Assembly: GCA_905183005.1 (NCBI GenBank)
Contig: CAJJDO010000137.1
Location: 155,315-219,314 of the forward strand
DNA: 64,000 nt
DNA from: Paramecium pentaurelia
Taxonomy: Eukaryota > Ciliophora > Oligohymenophorea > Peniculida > Parameciidae
Reading direction: 5' to 3'
A model generated the notes under the pieces. That model was not told the DNA's origin. It ran no database searches and saw nothing but the letters and a program-made list of their open reading frames with translations. Both the position numbers and the translations under genes were made by a program. Positions 13,250 to 25,907 of this stretch are shown in pieces; position 1 is the first letter of the stretch, and the number at the start of each line of letters is the position of its first letter.

Positions 13250-14404
13250 ATGAAAATGTAAACAATTCGGACTATTGATTTCAGCAAGGCGAATAAATAG
13301 ATAAAGGATCTCTCTAATAGATTTCTATAGAGCAAAATGCTTAGAAAGAACAAAGAGAATTGCAATCCAAATACAATGATTTAAGAAAGTGCAGCAAAAT
13401 TACTTTTAGAGGCTCTTTAAAAACCAATGCTAAAAAATTTGAGAGAATTAATTAGGATAAAAGAATCAGTAGTTTGTGAGAGAAATATTTTTGATGATGT
13501 GTGTTCAATGGGTGTAAGTGAGAATTCAGATGTAGGAGAAGGGTTCAAGATTTCTTTTGCTAATTTAAGTATAAAACAAGAGAGTATTATTGATTGTGAA
13601 AGCATTTAAGCAACTAATGCTCCAATTGTATTGTTTATGGTATTATAAAACATTCGAAAGAAGAAGATGATTATTTCATTTTAGGAAATCAAATATTTTA
13701 TTCTTTAAAGGAACTTAAAATCAGTTAATAAGAGATTACAATATGCAAAAAGAGAATAATTAAGAAAGATACTTATAAATAAATAAAAATAGGAAGAATT
13801 ATTGATGTAAGTTTACTTGAAATATTGGTCTCAATAAACATAACTTCTTATATTTTTTGATAATTTTGGATCTAAAATTTAGAAGATTTATATTAGTAAA
13901 TTAAATCAACACTTTAATACAATGAAATGTTAAATAAAAAGGAGAGAGGGTTTTAATCGATTATTAAGGTTTGTAAATATTAAATTATTTGAATATGGAT
14001 AATGTTTGAATAAAGTCTATAAGAATTTGCATTTGCAAAAGTGTTTATAGAAGGTATTCAAATAGTAAATTCAATTTTCATTTTAACAAATTCAATCTGT
14101 AAAATAAGAATCTCCAATTATATTTGAATTATTGTAATAATTTAAAAATAAGTTATTGAAATAAAGCATAAAAATATTATTATTACACTCATTAAGATAG
14201 AAAAGGAAATTTAAATCTTTTTAATATGGATTGTAGGATTTAGAAAAGATTTTTAAGAAATTAGATTATAGATGGGGATTTAATAAATTATAAAATAAAA
14301 ATTAACATAAAAGAATGATGTTACCTACAAAATATTTAATAATGATACTTAAAAAAGTATAAGATAGATAAAAGAATTGGGTTTTGCGCAAATTAAATTA
14401 ATGA
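13250..14404 (+). CDS. basic, leucine- and lysine-rich protein, unknown
   Basis: 384 residues, no introns (length divides exactly). It contains few hydrophobic runs and many Lys, Gln, Leu and Phe residues in helical, partly coiled arrangement, such as NIRKKKMIISFQEIK and KSVNKRLQYAKREQ. The composition recalls IQ-like or basic helical repeat proteins found in cytoskeletal and basal-body proteins, but no complete IQ motif is certain. The start ATG at 13250 follows a stretch of seven A. It is followed after 19 nt by another + strand gene for a coil protein. Confidence 0.5.
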
Positions 14405-14423
14405 AATATTATAAATATATTTA

Positions 14424-16686
14424 ATGTCTAAAAAGCAAAATTCTTAGTCAACTCCAGAGATTCTATAATATAAAGTCAAACCACAAAACCATTATCAAAT
14501 AGAGTAATTAGTATTAAATGACATGAAAAAAAAAATACTAAATGATGAAATGAATTCGATCTAATTCTATGATATAATACAGCCAGATATGGTATAATAG
14601 ATTGATATTTAGAATGATATTGTAACTACTAATCCAAAGGATCTAACAAAGAAACCAATTAAATTACATAAAAAAGTAAAACGCTCAGATTTAGAATCTA
14701 ATCTAAGAAACAAATTACTAAATGAACCTGGTGGTAAATTATTACTATAAGAAATGTAACTACTTAATTTATTTTAGTTATGAAATATTGGATGAAGATG
14801 AGAATACTCAGTAAGTAAAACCTGTACTTCATAAAGAAGAATAATTTAAGGGAAATAGATAATATAAACCAGATAGTGATGATTTGATTGTAGCAAATTT
14901 AGATTAATGGTGGAAGTAAGTAAAAGTAAAGAAATAGTAAGAATTTGAGAAAAAGTAATTAGAAATTGAAAAAGAAAGTATTATATTATTTTTTTAATGT
15001 AGAATAGGTAATCAACTAAATCTAAAAGGCAGTATCAATATCTTCATTTAGAAGAGGAGCTGTAGACAAAAGAGCTGGTACTACACTATTACCAGCATTC
15101 CCTAAATTGATGTAATCTCAATCATCTGATGATAAATCTGCATAAACTGAAAAATAAAATCTTTTTTAGGCTAAAGTCAAAGGTAATTTGGCTAAGTTAT
15201 CAAATTTAAAGAAAGCTGAATTATTACATCAAGATATGGGTTTAGTAAAATAATTGGATAAGTATCTTTAATAAGGATCTACTTTAACTTCATAAGAATT
15301 AATTAATATTGAATAGGCTAGATAGAAATAATCACATGAAGAGAAATAAACTGATACATTGATATTTGATTATACTGTAGATGGTTTGAAGAATAGTTTA
15401 CATACAAGAATCAAAATTCATTTAACTAATTTTTTAAATGCAAATGAAAGAGCTGTCTTTTATGAAAAATAGACCAATTCAATTTTATAATAGATCAATG
15501 CAAAATTAGATAAATAAAAAAAAACTGTGACTAAAAATGAACATGATCTAGAAACTTTAAGGATGGAAAATCATGAAATCTATAATCGACTTAGATCTAT
15601 TGAGGATATATAAAAATAATTAAAAGAAGAATTAGGTAAAGTTGGAAATAATAATAATGGATAAGTATAAAAATCTCTCAAATCTTCAAATGTAGATTTT
15701 TATATGGCCTCAGTTGGAAAATAATAAGAAATAGACTCTCAATTAGAAACTATGAAAGATAGTTATAAGAAATACAAAATATAAATTTAACTTAATTTTA
15801 AATAAATAGAAAAATTAGAAACAGAAAACTCTAAATTAAATAAAAATAATAAAGAATTATTAAAATCTATTTAAGGATTTCTATTGGAATTACTTAAAAT
15901 TGGTCTCGATTGTAGAAAATAAGGTTTATGTTGGATTGTTAAAGCTGTTTGGGATACAAATGAAAAATTAAGTGATGATAATTTCCCTTCCTATCTTGAT
16001 TCTAAGGGAAGAGAATTTTTAATTTAAAAAGCCAAAAAAATGGTTGAATTAAATGATTTATTTATTAGAGCTCATCAATTATTTGGAAGTTATCATGGAA
16101 GATTAGAAACCTCATAAGATAATTTAAATACTTCGATATTATCCATTTTATCCAAGAATCATTTTTCGTAAATTGATTCTGAAGATATTAAAAGAAAGAC
16201 ATTAAGGGATAGAAGAATGAAATCTAGTGGAGAAATTAATCTATTACTTAAAGGATTAAATAAAGAAGAAAAGTAGAGTATCTAAGGAACTCTTACATAA
16301 ATTTTTTAAAGTAAATAAACTTTAAATGATATCATTTACACTGAAGCACAAAAAAAGATTTTGAAAATGTTTAAAACTGAATCTAGTTTAATATTAGAGT
16401 AATCTTTTATATCTGAGGATAAAGAGAGATTAATAAGAGAATACTAATAAATTTAAAAAGATATTGAAACTAAAGAGATTTTGTTTAAAAAATTTGAGGA
16501 TTAAGAATTATAGAGAATTGTTAAAGAAATAGAATACAAAAAGTATTTACATAGGTAATATATATATAGTAATATAATTTTAGATTTTCTGTGGAACCTT
16601 TATAAGTGTTATCTGCATTATTTGGATATGTGAAAGCAGAAAGAGAATTAATAAAATAAGGTATGATGCATATATCAAATAATTGA
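14424..16686 (+). CDS. coiled-coil protein, possibly cytoskeletal or ciliary
   Basis: 728 residues after removing three introns (22, 25 and 29 nt, near 14757-14778, 14973-14997 and 16555-16583); the sum restores the frame to TGA 16684-16686. The N-terminal third is basic and low-complexity. Residues ~300-480 form long heptad-like coils. A more conserved-looking block contains GLCWIVKAVW followed by NFPSYLD, and then another helical region. I recall similar blocks in eukaryotic coiled-coil proteins of cilia, but cannot name the family with confidence. It converges with the CHAT/NB-ARC gene, the two stops being only 10 nt apart. Confidence 0.5.
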
Positions 16687-16696
16687 GTTTTTTTGA

Positions 16697-19600
16697 TCAT
16701 TAATTTTTGGTTGTTTTTTTTTGGCAAGGCATCATCTATAATTATACATTCTTCTTTACAAATGCTTTTTATGGTTATGAATATTATTATTATTTTTGTA
16801 TATATTGTAAAGATGTATTTGTAGGATCTTCTTCTTATTATGCATTTTCTACTATTTCATTTAATTATTTATTAACAGGAGGTCTCTATATTTTATTAAA
16901 TCTTTTTAAAGTTGCTGTACTACTACTTGAACTAGTTGGTTTAGCATTAGTACCAGTTGTAGGTTTGATTTCAATATCTTCTACTTTTTTTGAATTTTTT
17001 TTATAATTTGTAATAGGATTTTATTCTACAACTCTTAAAATACTCATAATATCTTTTTATTTTGAATCTTCTACAGTAGCTATTTCCATAAATATGGATA
17101 ATGTATCACCTAACCATCTTAAAATGAATACTCCTCCTTTATGTTTTTTTTAAATGAGATTATCCACTTTAATTCCTTTTTTGAATTCTTGTTTAAGATT
17201 TTCAATTAACATTTTTTCTTATTATATATGTTTGGCTCTATCATTTTTAAGACTAGAAATTTTATTTTTAACTAAGAGAAGCCATCTATTTAAAAAGTGT
17301 TTTCCAAAATCATGATTCAATTATTCATAAAATTAAAGTGCATTTTCAAAATTAACTTTAGCTTAGAGTAAACTACGTTCTTATAATGAAATGTAACCAC
17401 TTGCAGCTTCACAACATGCAACACCTAATGTACAACCCTTCTTAATAAACATCTCCTTTGCTTATTTAAATGCTTATTAAGATTTCTTGGGTTCTTTAAG
17501 CATATAATATATGCATGCTTTTGTTTTGATAATATTAGCAGTAAATAATAAATCTCCATAAAAGTATTAATAAGCCCAATTAATGAATTTTAGACATTCA
17601 TTATATCTTCTTTAAAGTAACAAGATTTAACAATAATATAAGATTAGTTTTTAAATTTTATCTTTTTTATTTGGTTATTGAGCAGATGATGTTGATTCTT
17701 CTTTGGCTTTACCTGATTTTGCTCTATCTCCCATTTTAGGAATAATTTATCTTTTAGATAAAGGTTGATGTTATTTCTCATCTTCTTCATATTTTTACTT
17801 TTTAACATCTTGAGTAATAGGTTTGATTTATTAATCAAGAAAAGTAACTCTTTAAGTTAATGGATTAGGATTAGGTGAAGATTTAACAAATTTTGGATCA
17901 ATGACTTTTTGAACTTAAGTTTAATCACTCTAAATAGCTTAAGGTATTTAAGATTATTAAAATAGTTATTGGTTTTAATATTCTTAAGGATTGCTAGAAT
18001 CATCTATGGGTTCAGGTTTAACATTGTTGGAATTGATTTTAAATATTTTTGATTCAACATAATTGATACTCATTCCATTATCAGAATAGTCTTTATTAGA
18101 TTATAATTCATCCTCTTCACTAATTGTGACACCAACTTTGGCAATAGAAAAAGATTTTCTTTTTGGTCCATTAGTCATATGATCATCAGAGATTTAATCA
18201 TATTTAAAACTGGATATAACAGAACCAGTAAAACCAACTTTAGAACTTAGATGAGATTTTTAACTATTATTTTCATATTTTTTTTGCATCATTTCTAAAT
18301 TTTCTTTAGTTAAAGGTAAATTGAATGTTTCATCATCATTTTCAACATCTTTTTTTTCTTATTTTAATGGTTCAATCTCAAATTAACCATTAGATATAAT
18401 CTCAAATTCTCTAAATATAGCACTCTTTATATTTTATTCAATTGCTAAAAAATCTTCATTTGGTTAATTATTTAAATCATGTGCTTATGTACCTATTTGT
18501 GTATAATAAGTCTATGATTTTTTTAGTAATAATTTAACAATATTATGATGATATACTCTTTTCCATTTTTATTCCAATTTACTTTCTGCAAATTTAACAG
18601 TAAAATTATATAAACAATAATGAGTTTTAGTATTTTTCTTATTTTATAATAATAAAGAACTCTTTATTAATTATGTTGCCAATTTTTCCCATCCTGGTCC
18701 CCAAACATCATTTAATTCATCATTATATATTCCACATGGTAATAATCCTAACATACCAAAAAAAATAGCAGCCTTTTCATATCTTTCCACTAAGTTTGCC
18801 CAACTTAAATTTAATGATACTCTAAGTGATCTTCTTTCCTCTTCAGTTACTCTACTTGAAATAGGTAAATCCATCAATTATTTATAAGATAATTATTGAT
18901 ATAATTCTTTTAGAGTATAATTCTCCAATAATCCTGATGATAATATAATCCCTTAAGGATGACCATCTAAAATTTAAAATAAAGCATGATTTGAAAATTT
19001 GGAGATCAATAGTTTATCATTCAAAGTACATTTATTAAGAAGATCATTACAACCTAATAATTCTTCAACTTCTTAAATAGTTATTTCTCTAGAAGATGAA
19101 TTAATAAATAATTAAGCACTTTCTTCTTATGGTAATCCTTCAATCTTAATTACTCTTCCTTATTAAAGAATTTCACTTCTATTAGTGATACATAAATGAC
19201 ATTTACAATTTGCTAAAATTAATTCAAGAAAATCCACAAAAACATCACGATCATTAGAATGCATTATTAAATCACAATTATCAAGAATTAGAAGGAATTC
19301 TTAATTTTTAATTGTTTAAATTATTTAAGTGACCATCAATTATTTGATTTCATAATTACTTTGTAATGCTAAATTTGGCATGAATATTTAAGCAAATCTA
19401 CTAGCTACACTATCAAAACTATCACATTAATTAAGTTATATATAAACAACTCCATTTTTGAAAATATTTCTTTATGCTATATAAATACTAATTTCCTTTA
19501 TTAATGCACTTTTGCCTATACCCAATACTCCTTTGATATTAATAAGTTAATTTTAAATTATTTTATCAATAACTTCTTACATTTATTAAGATCTTCCAGT

Positions 19601-20854
19601 GAAATTAGGTACAAGAGAAGGGAGATTATTTTAATTTTAGTGAGGAGTAAGATCTTTAAACTCTCCTTCTCTTAGTAACCATGTTGAACATTAATGATGA
19701 GATTTTGTAAGCAAAAGGAATTTATTTTCTTCTGCATAAGGGAATCTCCCTTCAACTTTGACTTAATTTTTAGCAGCTAAAAAAGCTTAACATACTGTTT
19801 ATTATCCTTTAATTAAGCTATGATAGAATGATCTTGCAAAAACACAACAGGCTTCATCCATTATTTATTCTTTTGTATGTACACAAATAACATGTTCAGC
19901 TCCAGCTTAATGAAATACTTCTCCTATTAGTTTTGAATGACAACTAGCTACAAACACAAATAAAATTGGAGATTTGAGTTTTTAGAGACATAAAAGAATT
20001 TGATTTGCTGAAACTAATTATGCTACTCCATGTAATTACTCAAATAAGAGATATGATTATTAATTTGATTCCATGTAGATTCCATGTCCTGCATAATGCA
20101 ATGCTTTTGGATTCAAATCTAGGGCTTCTCCAAATCTATCCATTCTTGCTGGCGTTGCCATAAATTTAATTTCTGCTTTGACATCTATAAATACTTCTTT
20201 AATTGAATTCAATTCTTTGTTAATTTCCAATTTCTATAACACTTTCTTAGTTGAATTATTTGTGATTTGTAACAGAGGTTGAGAGTACAAAAATAAAAAA
20301 TCAATCTAAGTTTATTTTGTGGGAGAGAGAGAAGATTTCATGGGAATAAGAGACATGAGGAAGGTTCTTAAAGGGTCACTGGATGTAGTATCTGTAATGG
20401 TAGTCATAGTGTCAGAGGAACATTCTGATGTTTTCGGTTTGAGTAATTATTCAAAATCATATTCTAAAGCACTTTCAAATTCTTCTTTAAGGTTTGGACT
20501 GAATTTATCTATCATCTAATAGGTTTTAGAGAACAACTATTTTTAAACATTATTAGGCTTTGTTTATGAATCGATTGTAATATTTGATACTACTTCCTGT
20601 TCGATGAATTGATCCAAATCTGGCAATGGTTCATCGAAAAATAGATCGTTCACAAAATCATTTGGTTTAGTTGTTATGTAATCTATGTCTTATTGGCTTT
20701 TGCTGATTTGTGGAATATCAACTTTGTTGTGTGAAATTAATGTTGTATTATTTCTTTTAGGTTCCTATTGTTATATAACAAAATTTCCAATTTTAATTTC
20801 TCCTTAATCTTTCATTAAAGTTTGTAGCATTTTCATTAATGCTTCTTAGTCCAT
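16697..20854 (-). CDS. CHAT-peptidase / NB-ARC STAND protein with TPR-like tail
   Basis: One uninterrupted code-6 frame of 1,385 residues. A polar N-terminus (~1-200) leads into a caspase-like CHAT domain. It has HYAGHGIYME with His257 in the GHG motif, and FVFVASCHSKLIG with Cys305, so the His-Cys pair is intact. Next is an NB-ARC-type NTPase: FTGRSQQMQEVIDKI lead-in, Walker A GVLGIGKSAL (Lys448), Walker B FLLILDNCDL (Asp525), ITNRSEI sensor, and GHPQGIIL in the GLPLAI position. A winged-helix-like stretch follows. Residues ~830-1065 are low-complexity. Around 1075-1230 are TPR-like helix pairs (NECLKFINWAYQYF, KKSQQAFKQAKEMF). CHAT domains are proteases activated by STAND oligomerisation in prokaryotic defence and cell-death systems, so this looks like an NLR- or apoptosome-like switch. 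Function is inferred; the domains are seen directly. Confidence 0.85.
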
Positions 20855-20896
20855 TTATTAGTAAATATAAATAAAAAAAAGATTTAATTTACATCT

Positions 20897-21951
20897 ATGG
20901 TTAGACTAGAGAAACTCGTCTATGAATAATTAGTCAACATTCGTGCCCTTAATAGACAAAGAATTATTGGGTCTCCCAGAAAATGGTACTCTGAGCCACG
21001 AACACCTGCTATGACACTATCAGCAGTCAAATTATTCACTTAAGGATGGACTGGTCTCATCTATAAGATGGTTGAGCCCTTATTTGCAAGGTATTCAATG
21101 ATCTCTTCATTTTTAGATTCCTCTATCGATGGATGAGAAACATTGGTTTGGATAGAGGATTAGCATTAGAAGATTTACTTTTATTTTAAGATAGAGAATT
21201 AAGAAGAGATCCACTATTTGAACATATTTAAAGAGAAGGATTCCATCCCTATACTTGGATTCTCTTTAATAAAAGGAGGGCAAGATTCTCAAAAGTCGAA
21301 AGAGGTGTAAGAGGATCTACAGCACCTGAATGGTTATAAGCAGAAGCAAGAGAGCGAACATTGGCTGATAGCGTTTAAAATATATATGAATGGGACAATT
21401 ATGTCTATCAAAATTACATGAGTGATATGACACCTACTGCAAGAGGAACAATCCTATAGAAAATATTGCCTCTTGAATGGTTCCTCTTTTTCGGTCTCCT
21501 CAGAGTTGACTCTTGGGATAGATACTTTTATAATGAAGTCATGTATAAGGGTCTTGAATACTCAAAGGAAGAATTGGCTAATATTCCTAAACCATTTAAA
21601 GCAGAATTAAGTACTGATTAATTAATCTAAATTCTTTAGCAACAGAAGAAGGCAGAAGATAATTTGAAATAAATGTCAATAGATTTATTGATCTTTATCC
21701 TGGATCCATTGTTAAAGAAGGGTATTATAAAAATTCAATATTTAAGTGAAAAATTTGATTTCCAAAGATTCTATGCCCTAGAAGCCATTAATAATAATAG
21801 AGACTTGAGTAAATTTGATTCATCCTTGGTTTCTCAACTCAAATCTGAACTAACACAATAAGTTGAAAAGAAATCAACAACTAAGGGAAAAAAAGTTAAA
21901 CCAACAATGCCTAATTGGTTACATTCTGAAGGAAAAGGACTCTTAGCATGA
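20897..21951 (+). CDS. conserved-looking compact protein, possibly mitochondrial
   Basis: 342 residues after one canonical 26-nt intron (21091-21116, GTA...TAG); the length then divides exactly. The gene is clearly less AT-rich than its neighbours and uses more G/C-ending codons, which in ciliates often marks high expression. The N-terminus is basic with few acidic residues, compatible with mitochondrial import. There is one hydrophobic segment (ILPLEWFLFFGLLRV, around residue 190) and many Trp, Tyr and Arg residues, and the end is basic. It looks like a structural or respiratory-chain accessory protein of ciliates, but I recognise no family. Its ATG is 42 nt from that of the CHAT/NB-ARC gene, so the two share a tiny divergent promoter. 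Confidence 0.55.
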
Positions 21952-22032
21952 TAATTATGCATACATTAAATATATAATAATATATTAGTATTTATCTAAT
22001 TCATTTAACTCATTATTAAAATCTACAATCAT

Positions 22033-23253
22033 ATGAATCAATTGATTACTATCCATATTGGAGGAGCAGGATCTAATATTGGATCAAAACTATGGTATAA
22101 TTTGTCCTAACATCGTTAAGAAGATCTCCCCTCAATTTTTTAAGAAAATTCTCTCTAATCCTATAAACCTCGATCAATTTTTATAAATACTATAGATGAT
22201 TAAGTTCCAAAATATGATGAACCTAATTTTAATCCTAATCAATTCTTTTATACAAAAGAAGATACAGGAAATATTTATACTGTAGGACATTATTGTGTAG
22301 CAAAAGATTTAATTCCAAAAATATAGGACGAAATTAGAAAATAAATAGAAAATTGTGATAAATTTTCTGGCTTTTTATTTACTCATTCTATTAGTGGAGG
22401 CTTTGGCTCTGGATATACTACTCTTATTTCAAGTTTATTAAGGACTGAATATAATAAGTCTATTAGTTTTAGTTTTTGTTTGATTCCATCTCCAAATTAT
22501 AATAACAATGTTATTGAATCATATAATTCTATAATGAGTTTGAATTCAATGGTTGAATCATTTGATGGTGTAATATTATTATAAAATGAAGCTATTTATA
22601 ATATGATTGAAAATCAATTAGATATTGAATTTCCTTCATATAATGAAGTTAATTAGGTTATTACACATCCAATAATATCTTTATTAAAATTTAATTAATA
22701 AAAGTCTTTGTAAATACTTAAAATGAATCTATGGAATAAAAATAAACTAAATCTTTGGTCATGCTCTTTTGGACCTCTAATTAATTATGATTAAAAAGAC
22801 TACTCTAAGAAACTAAATTAAAATTCATTAACAGATATTATATCCTAAAACTCCTATATTTGCAATTCAAAAAAACCTTATTATAAATAAGCATTTTTAT
22901 ATGCTGAATAAATCAATTAATCATTATTGACGAGAACTTTATCTGAATTAGTTGAAAATAAATAATACTCAATTTATTAGTCAGAATAATAAGGAGGGTA
23001 GATAATAAAAAATAAAGAATAATTTTAATAGATCACAAGTTGTAAATAGAATATGGTTTTTATACATAGAAGTACAGGAGTAGGAGAATAATTAATTTAA
23101 ATGCATAAGAAAGCATAAATTCTTTATTAGAGAAGGGCATTTATACATTGGTATGTTGGAATAGGAATAGAAGATTAAAGTATTAGAGGAGAGTTTTAAT
23201 AATTTGAAGAATTATAAAATAACTATGAAATTGATGTAAGTAATAATGAATGA
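22033..23253 (+). CDS. divergent alpha-like tubulin
   Basis: 406 residues, no intron. The N-terminus LITIHIGGAGSNIG matches the tubulin start (...ISIHIGQAG). SYNSIMSLNSMVESFDG matches the conserved region after the nucleotide loop, and the C-terminus RAFIHWYVGIGIEDQS matches alpha-tubulin (RAFVHWYVGEGMEEG). The tubulin signature GGGTGSG is altered to GGFGSG at residues 122-127 (Phe124 for Thr). The protein is shorter than the usual ~450 residues and the acidic tail is weak. Paramecium is known to have several unusual tubulins (eta, theta, iota, kappa) besides alpha to epsilon; an alpha-related minor type is likely, but which one is not decided here. Whether it still binds GTP or joins microtubules is open. 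Confidence 0.8.
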
Positions 23254-23279
23254 AAATAAAGGAATATTATTATATTAAT

Positions 23280-25736
23280 TCAAGAGAATCTTGGTAATCT
23301 TTTAATTTTTGTCTTCATTGTTTTTCTTTTTTTATTGATTTATTTAATAATGTTGTCATAATTGTACTATTTGAAATATTTTATAAAAGATTTCATAACA
23401 TCAAGATTGTACAATTTATCTTTTGAGTTTGGAGTACAATTATTGTTATGAGGTGTATCAACTTCTTCAATTTTTTATAAATTGATTTACATAACATCTT
23501 ATGTATTCTTTCTTAAAAATCCAAGAATTGTTTATCTTTTATTAGGGGTTTGTCTTTTTTATATAGTAATTTTTGGTTTGATATGATTAGAAATCTGTTA
23601 TTCATCCATTTAAGCTTCATCAAATTACCAAGATTGAGAGGATTATAATTCTAAACTTTCAGGATCTTCATCTGCATCATCAGAATCAAAAATTGATTTA
23701 TATTTAATTTTCATGATTTCCCTTTTATCATTGATAAATTAACAGGTTTCTATTTACATTTCTTTGTAATTTCTCAAAATTTATTATTTTACAAAGAAAC
23801 GTTTATATTTCTATCTGTTCTAAATAGTATATCTATTAGATTTAGCAATAGCAATAGCTTTATTAGGTTTATAAATAATATCTTAACAAATGAGATGACC
23901 TTCACGTCTGCAAAGTGGACAATATAAATAGAGATTTGAATAATTTTCATAAATTACTTAATCATTAATCATACAGAAAACCTCTTTATCATTATTCTTC
24001 AAGACTTATTTAAATATCTATGTTGGTATGAAATAGAAAATAGAGAAATCTGAACTTTTGAGAAAATACTTAGGTTGATCTACATTAAATAAATTTAATA
24101 GTCCATAATGATCACCTTAAAATATATTACAAATATGTTTAGGATTAGTTTTGGATCCCCAACATACTTCTGCTTATCCTTTATATAATAAATAAACTCC
24201 ATCTTAAGGATTAATTAATTCACCAGGTTAATAATAAACTTCTTAAATATGTTACATTAATTCTTTAATACATTCAATATTAAAATTATTTACTAAGAAT
24301 GGCAATTTGAGTAACACTTGACCTTTATCTTATAAATTAATTTCTTATTATAGAGGTAGACTTAATTTAGAGAATATTCTATCTTCATTTTATTTTTATT
24401 CACCCAAACCCCATTTCAATAAAGATTTCAAATATTATTACACTCTTCTTTATAAATCTGTATCACAACCTTTTTTTACTAAATAATTTTATATAATTCT
24501 TGCTTCTTAATTAAATTAACTCTTATTCTAATCAATATCTTTAAGAACTGTTGTAATTGTATTAAGAGTGTATGCAAATATGGCACTGGATAATAATACA
24601 ATCATGATACAAGCCATCAATTCAATTTCATTAACTGGAACTATATCTCCATAACCTACTGTAGTCATTGTTAATATTGCAAAATAGAATGCCCATAGAT
24701 ATTAGATATACCATTAATCATCTTATAAATCATTATTACTTAACCAACTGGGTTCTTTGTGACCAGCAACTATCCATAAACATGCCTATATAAATTTAAA
24801 TGTTATCTTACTATAATATGAGCTAATAGGAATATGGTCACAAAGAGAGTAATCAATTTGATATGATTATTGTATTTATTTTATGGATCTAATTCATATC
24901 TTAAGAACTTAATGAACTTTTTAATTTCAGATATCTTAAAAAAATAGATATATTTGATATATAATATATCTTGAAACAGAAACAATGAAAATCCAACAAT
25001 ACCTAAAGCATCCAAAAAGAATCCACTCTTTAAATATTACAATGCTAAATATTAGTGTTGTTTAATCAATTATCCATTCTTATAAATTTGTACATTAAAT
25101 CTTAATACAATATCAAATAACTTATTTATAATTAATAAATACATACTAGAAATAACCATTCCATTAGAAAAATTTATTATTATTGGACTATCATTTATTC
25201 CAATTTTACTCCAAATGCATCAATTAATGGAAATAAAATGAAAATATGAACCATAAAAAATAATTTAAACATATTCCAAATAATAATGAAAGGGTGACTT
25301 GGTTTTATAGACCATTCCTAATTTTTGTTATGTTTCTCTATATATCTAAGTACTAATCCCCTTAATTTACCAATCTAAAACTTTGATTCAAAATAAGTTT
25401 ATTCAAATTGTGTTTCTTACTTTTTTATTTGTTTATTAATAATTCCTTTTGAATGTCCTGATCCAAAATCATCTATTACATTTAATTGCTTTTCAGTCAA
25501 TGAATGGAACTGTTTCACCTATCATTACTACACATATTTACTTATGTTGATTATCTCATTCTATTTATACACTTCATCAACACTTCTCTTTTCTCTGCCT
25601 TGTTTCTTATTGTTTACAACATGAATGTACTCTTCCAATCTGCATCTATCTTACACCTTTTCTATACTAATGTAGCTCTTGAATTGTCAGGCGAATTTAT
25701 GTTTATTAAATTTTCAGAAGCATTCACAATACTCAT
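23280..25736 (-). CDS. cyclic-nucleotide-binding-domain K+ channel
   Basis: Roughly 780 residues with several introns, including about 32 nt near 25519 and 26 nt near 24800. The N-terminal cytoplasmic part leads to six membrane segments: S1 with FFMVHIFILFPLIDAFG, later segments with ALGIVGFSLFLFQDI and LITLFVTIFLLAHII, and a pore with TMTTVGYGDIVP, the K+-selective filter. After S6 comes a C-linker and a cyclic-nucleotide-binding fold (QPGELINPQDGVYLLYKGQA, then GDHYGLLNLF). The putative S4 has few basic residues, so voltage dependence may be weak. A cluster YCPLCRREGHLIC follows the CNB domain and could bind zinc. Ciliates have very many such channels, which control membrane potential and swimming. 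It converges with the tubulin gene, 26 nt between stops. Confidence 0.88.
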
Positions 25737-25907
25737 GTGTTGACAATATGCTTGTTTAAATTTCACTAAAAAAAATAAAGAAACACTAATTAAATATAAT
25801 AAATAAGAATTGATTAAGCAATTTCTTGTTTAAATATATATCAACAAATCTTTTTATATGTATAATTAATTAGATAGTTCTACTTTTATATAATATAATT
25901 ATTTAAT

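Noticed and set aside
13417..13609. Opposed open frames on both strands here
   Set aside because: The + strand frame belongs to the 384-residue gene at 13250-14404; the - strand one is its antisense shadow.
16707..17006. Hydrophobic + strand open frame of 99 codons
   Set aside because: It is antisense to the end of the CHAT/NB-ARC gene, whose frame runs unbroken through it.
20319..20519. 66-codon + strand frame
   Set aside because: Antisense to the N-terminus of the CHAT/NB-ARC gene.
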